Of a DNA stretch of 64,000 nucleotides, positions 11,360-22,771 are shown piece after piece (the stretch's first letter is position 1; each line of letters opens with the position of its first letter). Below the pieces are notes generated by a model, which ran no database searches, had not been told where the DNA came from, and worked only from the letters and a program-made list of their open reading frames with translations. The stretch is taken from positions 2,976,001-3,040,000 of the forward strand of contig JAJUBI010000003.1 in assembly GCA_022419385.1 (NCBI GenBank), given 5' to 3'. The translations under genes were made by a program, and so were the position numbers. The stretch comes from Paraconiothyrium sp. Pb-2020. Taxonomy: Eukaryota > Ascomycota > Dothideomycetes > Pleosporales > Didymosphaeriaceae.

Positions 11360-14300
11360 CACTGCATTACCAGCGAGTCGGCTGTTTGGCTACGAAATGG
11401 ACCCATCTCCTCTACTTTGGCCTGCTCTTGAACAATCTGGACACAGCGGTTCTTGGGCAACATTAGGGGTGTCATGTTTCATGCCCGAGCACATTGCGAT
11501 CGCAAGGGGCCAATCGTGGCTCCGTTTTCTTCTTCTTTTCCGATTTTGCATCTCAACGGCACGGCATGGGGTGGCGTTTGGATGGAGCATTTGAGCGTAG
11601 GTGTTTAGCTTGGCTGTCGGTTCTGAAATTCCTAGATATTCGATGGCAACTTCGCTCCAGAACACGATATCTCACATACATCAATCATGCTGTAAAGACG
11701 CTTCGTGATCTGATGTCATCCCACTGACGAATACATCAACAGCCTCGGATCAAATTTCAACATCGTGATGAGTATGAGGCATGCAGTTAGCAGGACAAAG
11801 GTCCTTTCGAGGGTGCGAGCTCAGTGAATCAAGATGGTGTCCTCGGAAGATCTGGTGCGTTGAGGAGATCATATGAGAAAGGATAGTCCGCCCTTTCCTG
11901 CGGCTTGCCATATCACACGAAAAATTGGGGTTGAAGTGAACCTACGACGGTGCTTGAAATCAAATTTACCACGATGCACGATCCGTGTTTCACTCCATCC
12001 CTTGCCCTTCGTTATCCACTTGTCTCCTGAGCCAACCAAGTAAGATCCAAGACTGATCCGCCTCTCTTGATGCTCCATCCCGCACCCAAGTAACAGAGCA
12101 TGCCCAGCTATATTCACTGTCCCTATTTTACCTAAGCAACCTGCACCCTTCCCGCCTCGCTGCAAGTGTCAGCACATGGAGGTCTACGTACGAAGAGACA
12201 TGGTCTCTCATGTGCTGCGCTTTTGCACTGTAGCTCAGATTTGAGATGGCGAGCTATCCTCGCATGTGCTACTTCAGGTGCAATGAACACGCCGTAAGCG
12301 CAGGCACTACTATGTTTGCTCAGTAATTAACAGCACTCCTGACGTCTACATCGCCGACCCCTGCCAACATGCTCAGACCCCTACACAACAAACTTGCCTC
12401 TTGCTTGTACATAGCAAGTCTATGCAGCAGAACAGGAGGGGAATCGGAGGGCTTAAAAACGGTCTGCGGTCAAGGTACAGTACCTGTGGATATGCAACGG
12501 CTGCCATCCACGCAGCGATCGGCCCTGCAGCGCTAGGGTTACGATCTTCGGCCTCGTGCGCCACTGCCGCCACCTCCCCCGATTCTGGCTGCTGGCTACG
12601 CTGCGCTGCGCCGCACGTCGCAACCACACCGAAACACGGCGGGATCAGCGCCGCAGATGTGACCGGGACTGAGCGCCGATCAAATGTGTTTCTGCAGATC
12701 TACCGAGGACCTGATGTCTGTGGCTTCGACGTGCAACAAGCAAGTGGTGCTGAGTGAGCGCATCTGCGTTATACGTGCATGCAATAGTGAGTAATTGCCT
12801 CGTTAGTCCAAGGCAGCCTGAGTAAGCAGTGAAGCCTGAAGGGCCCTTCGGAACTGCCAGATATAGGTTAGACGAATGAGTGCTGGGCTGAGATGGGTGA
12901 CATGCCTGCGTAGCGTCGAGTGATCCTACATAACCCGCAGCGCCTCGGAACGCGTTGAGTGGCAGCTAGTCAAGTGGTCTTAAAGAAGTGGTGTGCACAC
13001 GGAGTAATTTGGGTGGTGATGGAGGGTGTGCCTGGCAGGATGACATGGGACAGGCGATCAGCAGGGGTGGAGATGGCAGGACCGTTTTGATAATTTGGGA
13101 TATTATGGACTGATGCACACTCTGTCGTGAGTTCACCATAGCATTCAGACCGGTGCTACCGTTATAGAACCGTGCAGATAATAATCAATCGAGATCGCCT
13201 TCAGCATCATGTACCGGCGGGATTTGTGGGGAAGACGCGGTTAACAGCCTCGCAAAGCGAAGCAGGCCCAAGATGTTAATATACTCAGGATGCCGCGTAC
13301 GCCTGAACAGGGCCAATGTCCGCGATCGCGTCGAGTGTTGGCTTTATGGGTTCTGTAAAAACTCCCGCCCAATGAGAGGTCTTGTCCGGGTACGAAATAA
13401 GGATACTCGTACGGTTCCTGCATGGTCGTACTGGAGTGGAGAAATTCACTCTGTGCTGCCCTTGTGTAGGTAGGATTAGCTGTCCCTCACAACTGGTCGA
13501 TGGCGCGTCCTGTGCGACTCAATCAATGTACCCCGCGGTCAACGTCGGCAGCAATCTAGCAGAGGGAGAGATCCAGGGTTCACATATTGCAGCGCAGAAG
13601 GTTTCCAGAAGGCGGGAGGGGGCTAGGGTATACCGCGGCGCTTGGGTTCGGTGGGCATAGCCCGATGCAGCTCTGACAATAGAGTGTAGTTTGCCGTGAG
13701 GAGCCTTGTGCGAGTGTGGAGGGTTTGCCAGAAGCGGTCAATTGGAGGTGGTTCATGCAGGTCGGCGTCCGTCGGCTTCGATGCACCACGAGCACGTCGT
13801 CTGCAGGTGTGATTGCTATGCACACGCAGTGGCATGCCGGCTAATCCTGCTGGCCGTCGAGCCGACAGTCAGATGGCGCACACGCTTCCGGATCGGCTTT
13901 CTGGTGGTTCGCTAGTGCGTCTTTTTCCACTGCGGTGCTGCAGGATATCTAGTGGGAAAGCGAGGCTTCGCACCAGGACCGGAGGCGACTCGGGGCCTGT
14001 TGCGTGTGGACCAGGACAGCCGGAGCAACACGCTTTGGAGCAGCAGCGGGGTGGGGGTGGAGTCGCTGTCTCGCCTGCGCTTGCCCCGCGTCGGCGCCCT
14101 CAGCGACTGCAAAGCCGCGTGCAGAGGGTGCCCTCGAAGGCTGTCTCGCGGCCAGCGCTGCGTGCAGGCCGTGTCGGGCGCTCTGGGAGGCGAAGAGGGC
14201 GCGGTGCGGGAGTCTCGTGGAGCCGTGGTGCTCGGTGGGTGTTTCCGCACGACTGCGGGGCCTCGCTGGTGGCTCCCGCAGAGGACAAGGGCTGGAGCGT

Positions 14301-14376
14301 AGCTCGAGCTGGCGTAGTCGCTGCCGTGGCGCTCCCGATCGAGCGCCGCGGTGCTGCGAACCGCCCTGGCGGATGA

Positions 14377-14417
14377 CAGCAGCCAGCAGCCAGCAGCCAG
14401 CAGCCAGCAGCCAGCAG
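14377..14417 (+). repeat. Tandem repeat of the heptamer CAGCAGC
   Basis: Five full copies and a partial sixth copy of CAGCAGC run head to tail over 41 bases with no mismatch. It lies inside the GC-rich island upstream of the ELL-like gene. The period is seven, so it is not a codon-phased repeat in any frame; this argues that the surrounding open frames are not selected as protein. Confidence 0.92.
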
Positions 14418-15478
14418 AGCGCCCGCCCGCGACGCCCCGAGCATCCGCTGCTGCTGGTCAGCCGACGCCGCCCTCTCCATGGACAAGAGCAGAGCAGAGC
14501 AGGCGGTGCTTGGGGCTCAAGCAACTCGCACGGCGCGCACTCGAAACAGGCACGCCAGCGCATCCTGGCGCGGAGGGGCCAGGGTGCAGCAGGGCCCGGC
14601 ACCCAAATTCCGCCGCTGTCGTTTTCTAAACGCGGAGCCAGGCCTGCCACGAGAGGGCGAGCGAGCGGCGCCTCGGCGGAGGCAGCGCCAGAGCCAGCCT
14701 CAGCACACGTCGTCGTCGCCGTGCTCGGTCAGCGAGCGACGGCGTGCGCCTGCCCCAGTGCGAGACGCCGCCAGGCCCAGCCTTGGACGCTGCTGTGCCT
14801 GCGAGTGCTGGTGCCGTCGCTCGCGGATATGGGCAGCCCGGGCGTGGAATGGGCGCAATGCCTTGCAGCGGGCAGCCAGCGCGAGGTAGCACGAGGTACC
14901 TTGGACGCGGCCCGCGCTGGATTCGCCCTCCAGAATTGGCGTAATCGCTCTAGTCGCTATGCCTCGACCGCCCTCTCCGGCGCCCACCGCTAGAGAGGCA
15001 TGCAGCCATGCACGCTGGCCCAACACCCGCCCACTTGCTTGTCTGCCAGCTGTGTGCCTGTTCCGCTCCTCACCTCACCATCACACTTGTCGTGCACCAT
15101 CGTGCGGTGAGAGTGAATGACCTCGCCGCCTTCATTCCCTTCGTGACAGCCAATCGTTTCAGCACCGTACCTTAGTACCCGTGCGCCCACCCTGCCTCGA
15201 TTCCGGGACCATCGCGCGCTATGACAGTCTGACCTGGTCTGACGGTCCTCCGAGCTGCGAGCCCTTTGTTCGTTCCTCCGCCCTCCTAACATCCCACACA
15301 GCAAACGGGGCTTCTGTGACGGCCGCAGTTCCCGACCTTGTTTGTTGCTGTGCTTGCTGCAGACTGCCTGGGTGCTCTCTCCATGCTGCGTTTCCCTTGA
15401 CCACATCAGGGTGCGAGCACACACCTGGTTCCGCTTTCTGTTCAGTCGTCGTCCACAGCTTGGAACCGCAGGCTCATC

Positions 15479-17690
15479 ATGGCGACCTCACTGCTTCCCA
15501 CGGGGGGGATCGCCCTCTTCGGGGCTCCGGACAGCGACATCGGCTCGAGGGTAGCCAAAACAACGCCCATCCAGGCAATGCAGGTGGACATGACACAGGA
15601 CATTGTCGACGAGCTTCTCGAGAGCGTACGGAGCGGGAAGCCTCCACAGATCTTCTTCGGACGCACGCCTGTACGTGACAGACTCGCCACACGGGCTTCG
15701 TTGCTGTTGTCTTCGCTTCGGGCGTGGATGGTGGAGGAATGCAGAGTACAACCATGGCTGACAAGCACACAGCACCTCAAATGCGGCGACAAGATCCTTA
15801 CTCTGCAATCGGCCTCCGAGAGCACCAGGAACGAGCTGTACCACTCCAGCGGGACTGGTAGCGACGACGACCTCGAGTTCACCAGCTTGATCAAACACAG
15901 CCTCGTTGTGCACAAAGCGGAAAATGTGACTGCTGGAGTGGATTCGGCGCTGGAGCAGCTGAAGAACAGCATGGCGGCTGTGAAAGAGATGAAGGAAGCC
16001 AACAAGTATGCCCTCCCGGTGTCCCTCAGGCTGCCCATCCTTGACGCTTTGCTGTCGTACTGCTGGCTATGAACTGGCACTTCGTGACTATGAGACTGAC
16101 AAGGCGTGCAGGACCGTTGTTGGCGAGATGCGCAATGCAGGACACCGCCGCGTTCCTTCCAAAGGTTTCATGCCGAGCCACCTCGCTCCTTCCGGCACCG
16201 GGTCGCCGCTACTCAGCGTCCCTTCCTCGCCCATGACGAAAAGACCACCCACATCGCAACCCGGCGGCGCAAACCAGGCAGTTCTCACTGCTCTCCGTGT
16301 TCCTCTCATTCATCTGCTTGCTATGCAGCCGGCCAAAGAATCTCACCTGGCCCAAACATGTCGGACCTCGGCCGCAAACATTCGAGATCTTCTGCCCAAG
16401 ATCGCCAAACACACCGCAGACGACGCAGAGAAGTGGCAGCTTACCGACAAGTCTTTCCGTGAGATCGACCCCTACAAATTTCCCTACAAGAATCAAGTAG
16501 ACCGAGAGCTGGCCATCAACAGTGCCATCAAGTCGTTCGACCGCCTGCGATTGTCAAAGGAGGACAAGCTTTGGCAGATTCTCCTGCCACGTGACGAGCG
16601 AGGACAGGGCAAGTGCCTTTCACGCCTCAACGTGAAGGCTGTCGAGAAGCCTCAAAAAGCTACAACGCCACTTCACAAGATGTCCAAACTGACCGAGAAG
16701 AAGCTCCCTGCGAGGAAAGCTGAAAAGGAGGTCGAGCGGAAGGCGAAGGATGTTGAAGCCAAGCCGAAGAAGGCAGTCAAGGAAAGGGTTATGAAGCCGT
16801 TGAGGGAATCTGCGCCAGCAAAGAGTTCACCGCTGCCCGCGAAGAACTCACCTGCACCGGCTGCAACCTCAACGCCTAAACCTTTCCCCGCTGCTCCTAC
16901 CATCCGCGCTGTCGACGCCAACAAGATCCGCCCGAAGAAAGCCGCGCCTGCCGCCGAAGCTTCCTCTCCCCGCGTTAAGCCCAAGATGGGCCCTCGCGAT
17001 CTTCACCAAAATCGCCCCTTCAGGCCGACGAAGCCTGTCAATACCAAACCAAAAAACCCGTCACCGCTGTCCGCCTCCCCACCCGTCAATGCTAGTGACT
17101 TTGAAGATAGCCACCCTGTTCACAAGGCCCTCTCCGGCGCTCCCTCTCCCGCAAAGACCTCGTCTGGAAACTCGGATCGCTCACACAAGCGCAAGGCGAA
17201 TGAACTCAACAGCGACGTCCACAATCACAACCTTGCTGTCAAAAAGCCTCACGTCGACCGCTCTACCCCTAACGGCACGCCTTCTAGCGCCAGCGCTCGG
17301 CCCAATGGCAATACTCCCTCTACAACCAACTCGCTCAAACGCCGGTCCGACGGCTCCTCTACCTCTTCCACACCATCCACAAAGGTTCGCAAAGTCAACA
17401 ACATCGATACCTCACTTGCATCTCGCTATCCGCAAAGCACGCAGATTTCCCCGGGCGACTCATCGTCCTCCCAAACCTCTCCAACTGTACCTAGTCTCAG
17501 CTTCCGCCAGACCGTTGAGCTTAGTCAGAGGTTCCAGAAGTACTACAAGAAGTACGAAGCTCTGTACTGGAAGTTAACCGAGTCGGCTACACCTCCTACC
17601 CAGTCCCAGCGCGACGATCTGCTAAAGATGCACAAGAAACTCGAAGAGATGAAGCGAGAGATCAAGGCTGGCGCCGGCGCGCACCGCTGA
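15479..17690 (+). CDS. ELL-like RNA polymerase II elongation factor (putative)
   Basis: Two exons are modelled: 15479-16005 and 16112-17690. The intron has donor GTATGC, branch CTGAC and acceptor TGCAG. The product is 701 aa. The first ATG of the frame was used. After a conserved N-terminal region, residues around 240-350 contain VPLIHLLAMQPAKE, followed by a helical stretch with NIRDLLPKIAK and KEDKLWQILLP. This resembles the winged-helix part of the ELL N-terminal domain, where metazoan ELL has a similar IHLLAL block. The middle is Lys/Pro/Ser-rich and probably disordered. The C-terminus (QRFQKYYKKYEALYWKL) resembles the ELL/occludin homology coiled coil. ELL suppresses Pol II pausing, and in fission yeast it works with Ebp1/Eaf1. 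Gene existence is near certain; the ELL name is from motif memory and less sure. Confidence 0.7.
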
Positions 17691-18502
17691 GTGTTCATCA
17701 CTATTACGACATATACCACCCATCACGGCCTGTCTTTGTCCGTTGAGACAAAGTGCATAAAATCTTGGTGTTGGAGGATTCATTTTTCCTTCGGGATGTT
17801 TCATATCTGCGTTTTGGGAATATGAAAATGCTTTCTCCTTTTGCATATACTCTATCTGCCCGAGGACGGGCTTTGCATATGGGTCCTGGAGTTCTGCTGC
17901 TTACCTCACCTCATACATATCTCAGCGGTGCTCAGCTAGAGCTTACCTATGTCTACAAACGATCATGATTCATAATGGATTACCGAGCCAAGTTTGCTGT
18001 TGCAACACTGCATGTAAAGTACCAATCAAAACATGTCTATCTTGTGCACTTTGTGTTTTCATTAGACGTAGCGGGAAACACGCTAGCTCTATTGAACACG
18101 TTGGGTGTTTTCCGTCGTCGACCCCGTGCGCCGACTTGGCGTAGGGACCCCCGTACGTAGCGCAACCGGAAAAGTGTTTTCAGGCGTGGACGCCAGGCAA
18201 CATGTGGACAAGAAGACCGCACGAGCTGTCGTGTGAGATATTTGGAGCATAACAAGGTATTCTAGTCTTGCACAGTACATCAGTGTCGCTTCCAAACTCC
18301 CACCGAGATCCGAGATCATCTCGCCCCTGACCCATTCCACCGATCACCCTCGATCGCCTAGCCATCCGCTCAACATCCCTGCTAGCCGTCGCTTAGCAAA
18401 CGTCATTCAGCCCTACGCTCTTTACGTCATCCCCACGTTTAGACCCTCTCATTTGCCCAGATCACAGCATCACCACATACAACTAACTCCCCACAACCTC
18501 CA
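17691..18502. other. Intergenic region between the ELL-like and DUF2237 genes
   Basis: It holds the ELL-like 3' flank and the promoter of the DUF2237 gene. Only short, unsupported open frames are present. No repeat, RNA gene or splice-supported exon was recognised. Confidence 0.5.
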
Positions 18503-19367
18503 ATGCGCTTGCTCAGAAGTTATCTCACGAACATCACAAAGAGGCGGTACGCAAAGGTGCACGACGTACAGATCAAGTTTGTTCAAGAGAAGGAAGCTCA
18601 GATTACAATGGAGAAAAACGGTGAGTTGCGGAGTTCGCGTTTCGGATGGGAGTGAAGGTGCGTGGACGGCCCCTGCGTTCGGCGCGGCGCTGTGCATGTT
18701 TCTTGGGAAGGCAAAAATAAATTGTTTGCCTGGTTTTGGGGGTTGGGATGTGGTGTCACGGCTGCGTGTTCACATTTTCAGCACATTGTTTGCGAATCGA
18801 CTTGCGTGCTTCGGGGACCTTTCGCTATCCTAGCTTTCATCTGCAAGGGAACGGCGACGAAGAGCGGGACCACAGGTCCATGTAGAGACGACCCGCCTTA
18901 CGCACATTATACCCTCACCTGACTTTGCACTATCTCTATCTTATACCCGTCGCTACATATTGGGTCCATCCCTGCCCTGCCTAGCTACACTGCCCCCACT
19001 GACTTACCATACAGTCCACAATCAACCCCTAACCCTTCATTCCACGCGGCCACTTACCGGTTTCCTCCGCACAGGCTACTGCGAAGCGCCGCGCTCAGAT
19101 GCAGGCAACCACTCCGTGGCCGGCATCGTAACCAACGAATTTCTAGATTTCTCAGCTGCCAGGGGAAATGATCTAAGGGGGGCGGGGCTGAGCGATGGGT
19201 GTAAGTGGTGTCTTTGTGTGGCGCGATGGAAGGAGGCATTTGATGCGAGGAGTGGAGATGATGATAGGAAGGTACCAAAGGTAGTGCTGAGTGCGACAAA
19301 TAAGAGGGCGTTAGAGGGGGTCACGATGGAGGAGTTGAGGAAGTTTGCTGCGGAGGAAAAGAAATAG
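18503..19367 (+). CDS. DUF2237 family protein
   Basis: The function is unknown; the family is widespread in bacteria and occurs in fungi. The second exon (19015-19367) encodes the whole conserved core: PLTGFLRTGYC, then DAGNHSVAGIVTNEFLDFS, RGNDL, WCLCVARWKEAF and KVVLSATNKRALEGV, closely following the family pattern. The first exon ends at 18620 (AAAAACG, donor GTGAGT). Joining across a 394-nt intron (18621-19014, branch CTGAC, acceptor ATACAG) gives N-V-H-N-Q-P-L, matching the N-V-L-G-x-P-L start of bacterial members. Two in-frame starts are possible: 18608, giving 121 aa and no extension, or 18503, giving 156 aa with a basic, acid-poor N-terminus that could be a mitochondrial targeting peptide. 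I chose the upstream ATG because scanning would meet it first; this is uncertain. Confidence 0.8.
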
Positions 19368-19776
19368 GTAGAGCGAACGGTAAGGTCGTGGTGTAGTAGT
19401 CGAGTGCCACTATACGTTTAAGCTATGAATACATGTCCTCGTGTAAATGCCACAAAGCTAGATAAGGGTATTCGAACAGAAAAAAAACATATCCAGTTTA
19501 TTTGTGGTATTGCATACCTAAAAGTGACCAGAAAGATTGGCTGATCCTGAAGAGCCTACACCTAGTCTTTACTTTGCAACATCTAAACGTCACCGACCAA
19601 TCAGACTAGACATCGACAGAAAGAGAGAGGTGGTCCAAGCGCCTCGTCGCGCGACCGATGACAGCATCGTACCATCTGGGATCTTGATATGCGCTCCTCT
19701 CTACCTGCCAGGGTAAGCATTCACAATGTCACAATATTTACTACAATTGCTTAGATGCCACGACCGATAAAGCGCG
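19368..19776. other. Intergenic region, nothing recognised
   Basis: It covers the 3' flank of the DUF2237 gene and the promoter of the next plus-strand gene. A short A-rich run occurs near 19485. No exon, RNA or repeat can be supported. Confidence 0.5.
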
Positions 19777-20552
19777 ATGGTATTCGATCTCCTCACGTTG
19801 ACCGCTATACCTACTGCTGTCGGCGCTTCCGAAGCCGTACACCAGCAGCGTTTGCTAGACGAGGAAGCTGAGTCTGAAGAACGCCAAACACCTTTCTATC
19901 TTGACGTCTTTTGTGATGCGCAATCACGCAAGAAAGATGAGGTACATGATGCCATTGTAGTATTGCAAGACGGAAAGGTACGTCATTTCATCCCAGGCGC
20001 AGGGACATGCGCTGATACGGCGTGACAACACAGCTCCGACTCTGGCCTAAAGATGCGCGTACAGAACTCCCGAAGAAATTAAACGACAGGGATACAACGC
20101 CTCATCCGTTCACTGGCTTCTACCTCCCTTTCCCAACCGAAGATCTGCCGCATGATAAGCGGCCTATACCCGCGCCGCCTATTCTCGGCCTGGTCAGCAC
20201 AGTGCCTTTCGATGCGATATGCAGAACTAGGTCGGAGAAGCCGAAGCTCAATTGGATATATGCCGATAGGAAAACACGAGAGTTGCGCTACGGACCGCGT
20301 GTCGAGGCACGAGAGCACGTTGTGGGGCCCTGGGATTGGACGGAAGACGACGAACAGGGATTGACACTGAATGGGGAGGAATGTCTGGTTGCGGTGGAGG
20401 AAGAGGAGGGCGGATATGGCTGGGCTATATATTGGGATGAGGAAGATGATCGATTGAAGGGGTACGGCATAGCAAAAAAACACAGGGTGTTGCGGTGTAG
20501 TCTGGAGAGAAGATTACATGAAGATAACAGGAGGACGATCGAAGTTGAATGA
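19777..20552 (+). CDS. Conserved-looking unknown protein (239 aa)
   Basis: I do not recognise this protein. Two exons, 19777-19977 and 20034-20552, are joined by a GT-AG intron (GTACGT donor, ACACAG acceptor) and keep one frame. The sequence looks genuinely coding: it is rich in charged and aromatic residues, with FYLDVFCDAQSRKKDEVHDA near the N-terminus and GPWDWTEDDEQGLTLNGEE near the middle. The last third is Glu/Asp-rich with alternating aromatics (YGWAIYWDEEDDRLKGYG). There is no signal peptide or transmembrane segment, so it is probably soluble. Its 3' end converges with the UstYa-like gene on the other strand, only 68 bases away. A function cannot be inferred. Confidence 0.72.
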
Positions 20553-20620
20553 TGACCTCTACTCTTGAAGATGTTAACTTTCAATTCTGTATTCCTCCCA
20601 GTAGCATGCGACCTTCCTCT

Positions 20621-21530
20621 TCACTTGTTGCACCCTCGTCGACCGCACTTTGTGACGTCGAATAGCCACTTCGGATCCCTGCACTGCCTTCCCCCATACC
20701 CAAAGCTGTCCCAAGCCCCTTTCCCAACTCCGTCGCTAAACTCAACTGTATCATCGGCACCACACAATACTACTTGCCTCAGGTAATCGGAACAATGCTC
20801 CCAACCCTTCGCGTCCTCCGCCCCATCGTAACCAACAAATACAAAATCCTTCCTCTTCTCCTTTCCATTTTCTTCCCCACTTCTCCTTCCAAGTCCCCGC
20901 ACCGCCTTCCTCACCTGATACAAACACTCAAGCTGATGAAATATTCCAAACCGAGCCTCTTTCACCCCACCATCCGACATCGTGTACACATATCCATCGC
21001 TCCCGCCGAGCAGATCTCGCCAGTAGTGATCATACACACCATCTATCCTCTCGTATCTATCCAGTCTAAATGAGTCTGTCTTCTGCGTGGGGTAGCACGT
21101 GTATTTCCGATCCAGCTCCTTGATGGGGAATGCATCGTGCAGCACAGTGGCGTGTTGTTTGTCACGTCCTTCAGGTGCAGGAATGCATTGATCGTAACAG
21201 AGAGTAGGAGTAGTAGAGACATTATAAGTACTCAATTGGTGTAGGGAGCCGAGGGAGTGTCGGCCCAGTGATTGTGGCGGCGCCGCGGTTTGCGCTCGTA
21301 GTCTTGGCTCTGTCGTTGTCGGTATGGGTACCATCGTCGTTGGAGCGTGGATCTGAGAGGCTACTATAGGTAAAGTGGAGTAGGAAAGATGGAATGTAAG
21401 ATGTGAGCTTACTTTCCGGGTTCACGACGGGAACTTTGGATCTTAAGGGCGCTGGTGGCAGCGAGAGATCGTTGTAGTATGGAGAAGGCATGTTTAAGAA
21501 TCCCTCATCGAGACTTTGTGGTCTCATCAT
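20621..21530 (-). CDS. UstYa-like (DUF3328) protein with degenerate HxxHC motifs
   Basis: UstYa-family proteins act as oxidases or cyclases in fungal RiPP and other secondary pathways and normally carry two HxxHC motifs. Two exons are modelled, 21413-21530 and 20621-21363, with an intron of about 49 nt (a second acceptor 3 nt further on is equally possible); the product is 286 aa. Family features: HQLECLYQVRK where HQxHCL is usual, then EHCSDYLRQVVLCGADDTVE where HxxHCxxxLRQ is usual. Each motif has therefore lost one histidine (HxxEC and GxxHC). The family's N-terminal transmembrane helix is also not visible, unless an upstream exon was missed. A divergent or inactive member is likely. No peptide-precursor or core biosynthetic gene is next to it, so this is not an obvious RiPP cluster. 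The start is the tandem ATG at 21525-21530. Confidence 0.72.
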
Positions 21531-22771
21531 GTTCGGAGATTGCTGGATTCGTGATATCAAGGCCAAGTTGGCGTTCGGAGAGCAATAGAGAGGATGACAT
21601 CAGGCGACATCGAAGGCAGGAGAGGGCTGCAGCCGAGCGTTCACCGATAGTAATGTCTGTTGACCGTTTTAGGATATAGAGATTAGAGGAGGGGTCATGA
21701 CCTGACTCCTTGTTTATCGGGTAGCTTAAAGTTTCTTTCAGCAAGGCTAGGGCACGAGAACCGCGTCTCAGATGCGGAAGCCTGACAGTCTGTAGTCTAC
21801 AGTCGGAACATGTTGTAAAATTTTGGGCCGGACTTGGTCCGCGACTCATGGTCTGCATTGACAACGATGTAATTCTAACATTACGTGCTCACACGTAATT
21901 GTTGATCAGTGTGTCATGGGCGTCTTCCCCAAATCCGAAATGCTCGCATCGAAAGCCGGATCTTGATCGGAATGTCCTTGCTCAGCTCCACACCCTGATG
22001 CCACAGCCCGGACCTTATATCTTCAGCGCATACACTGACCTAAACGACAAAGTTGATGCGATAGTACGTCTCACCTAACCACGTATGCTAAATCTTGACC
22101 TTGAAGGTGTTAGCGGAAAGAGAGAAAAGTCAGACCCGGCACGGCAGAGGGATCGGCAGGCTAACGGCAGCTGAGGAGTAACGATTGGAGCACGAAGGCT
22201 GCAAGGCTTCCACGGGATCACGGTCGTTGGGATCATGTTGGCATCCAGATCAGCGAAGCACTATCGGAGCTACAAGGAAGCACCTCAAGCCTCTATTCAA
22301 CAAGTCCTACCGGCCCTGTTGATTAGTTTGAACTCTAATGTCTACCGCTCCCCCTGCTCAGACGCGTATCGACATCATTCCAAGGGCAGACCAAGGTCTG
22401 CGTCCAGAACGACGTTAGGAGGTTTGTCGGGGATACGTATTACCCAGCCGAGCTCTCTGACGGTAGCCACGTACCTCAGCAACGGATTCCGGTCCCCACG
22501 CTCCAATGCAGTCTGTGAGAGAAGCCGTACAACGACAGCTTGAGTCAGAGACCTGTCCCAAGCGCAGTCTCAGAATTGCCTGATGAGCACCAGTCCCCGC
22601 TTCAAACCACCAAGGTCAGTTCCGAAGGTTTACACTCAGACTAAGAGGTGGCATCATACATTGCGCGACGGATGCATAGTCCAAGGGCCTCCTTCTGAAA
22701 TATACTTGAAAATTTGGGGTAGTAGTGATCGAGATAAACGACACCTTCAGTCCTCTTCGCCCGCCGGTTTT
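21531..22771. other. Intergenic region between the UstYa-like and TM9SF genes
   Basis: It should hold the UstYa-like promoter and the TM9SF 3' flank. Open frames of 70-120 codons exist on both strands (for example 21505-21864 minus), but none reads as a known family or is linked by good splice sites. A short upstream exon of the UstYa-like gene supplying a membrane anchor could hide here; I could not identify it. Confidence 0.45.

Larger units (their letters stand above)
11306..15478. other. Gene-poor 4.2-kb interval with a GC-rich 3' island
   Basis: No supportable gene was found. The first half (11.3-13.8 kb) is of ordinary composition, with short random frames and an A16 tract at 11344-11359. 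From about 13.85 to 15.1 kb the sequence becomes GC-rich, and long open frames (up to 329 codons) overlap in several frames on both strands. Their translations are Arg/Ala/Ser/Pro-rich with no domain, which is the expected artefact of GC-rich, stop-poor DNA. A heptamer tandem repeat lies inside the island. The last few hundred bases are presumably the promoter and long 5' UTR of the ELL-like gene. A non-coding RNA cannot be excluded from sequence alone. Confidence 0.5.

Noticed and set aside
12840..12960. Stretch resembling the 3' half of a 5S rRNA (TGGGCTGAGATGGGTGAC)
   Set aside because: Only about 20 bases resemble the loop region; the stems and the box A/C internal promoter could not be matched, so chance or a very old fragment is more likely.
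14004..14993. 329-codon plus-strand open frame in the GC-rich island
   Set aside because: Overlapped by long frames in other phases and on the other strand; Arg/Ala/Ser-rich with no domain; crosses a period-7 repeat without phase constraint.
20621..21530. RiPP biosynthetic cluster centred on the UstYa-like gene
   Set aside because: No repeated-core precursor peptide, other UstYa copy, transporter or tailoring enzyme is adjacent; neighbours are unrelated housekeeping or unknown genes.
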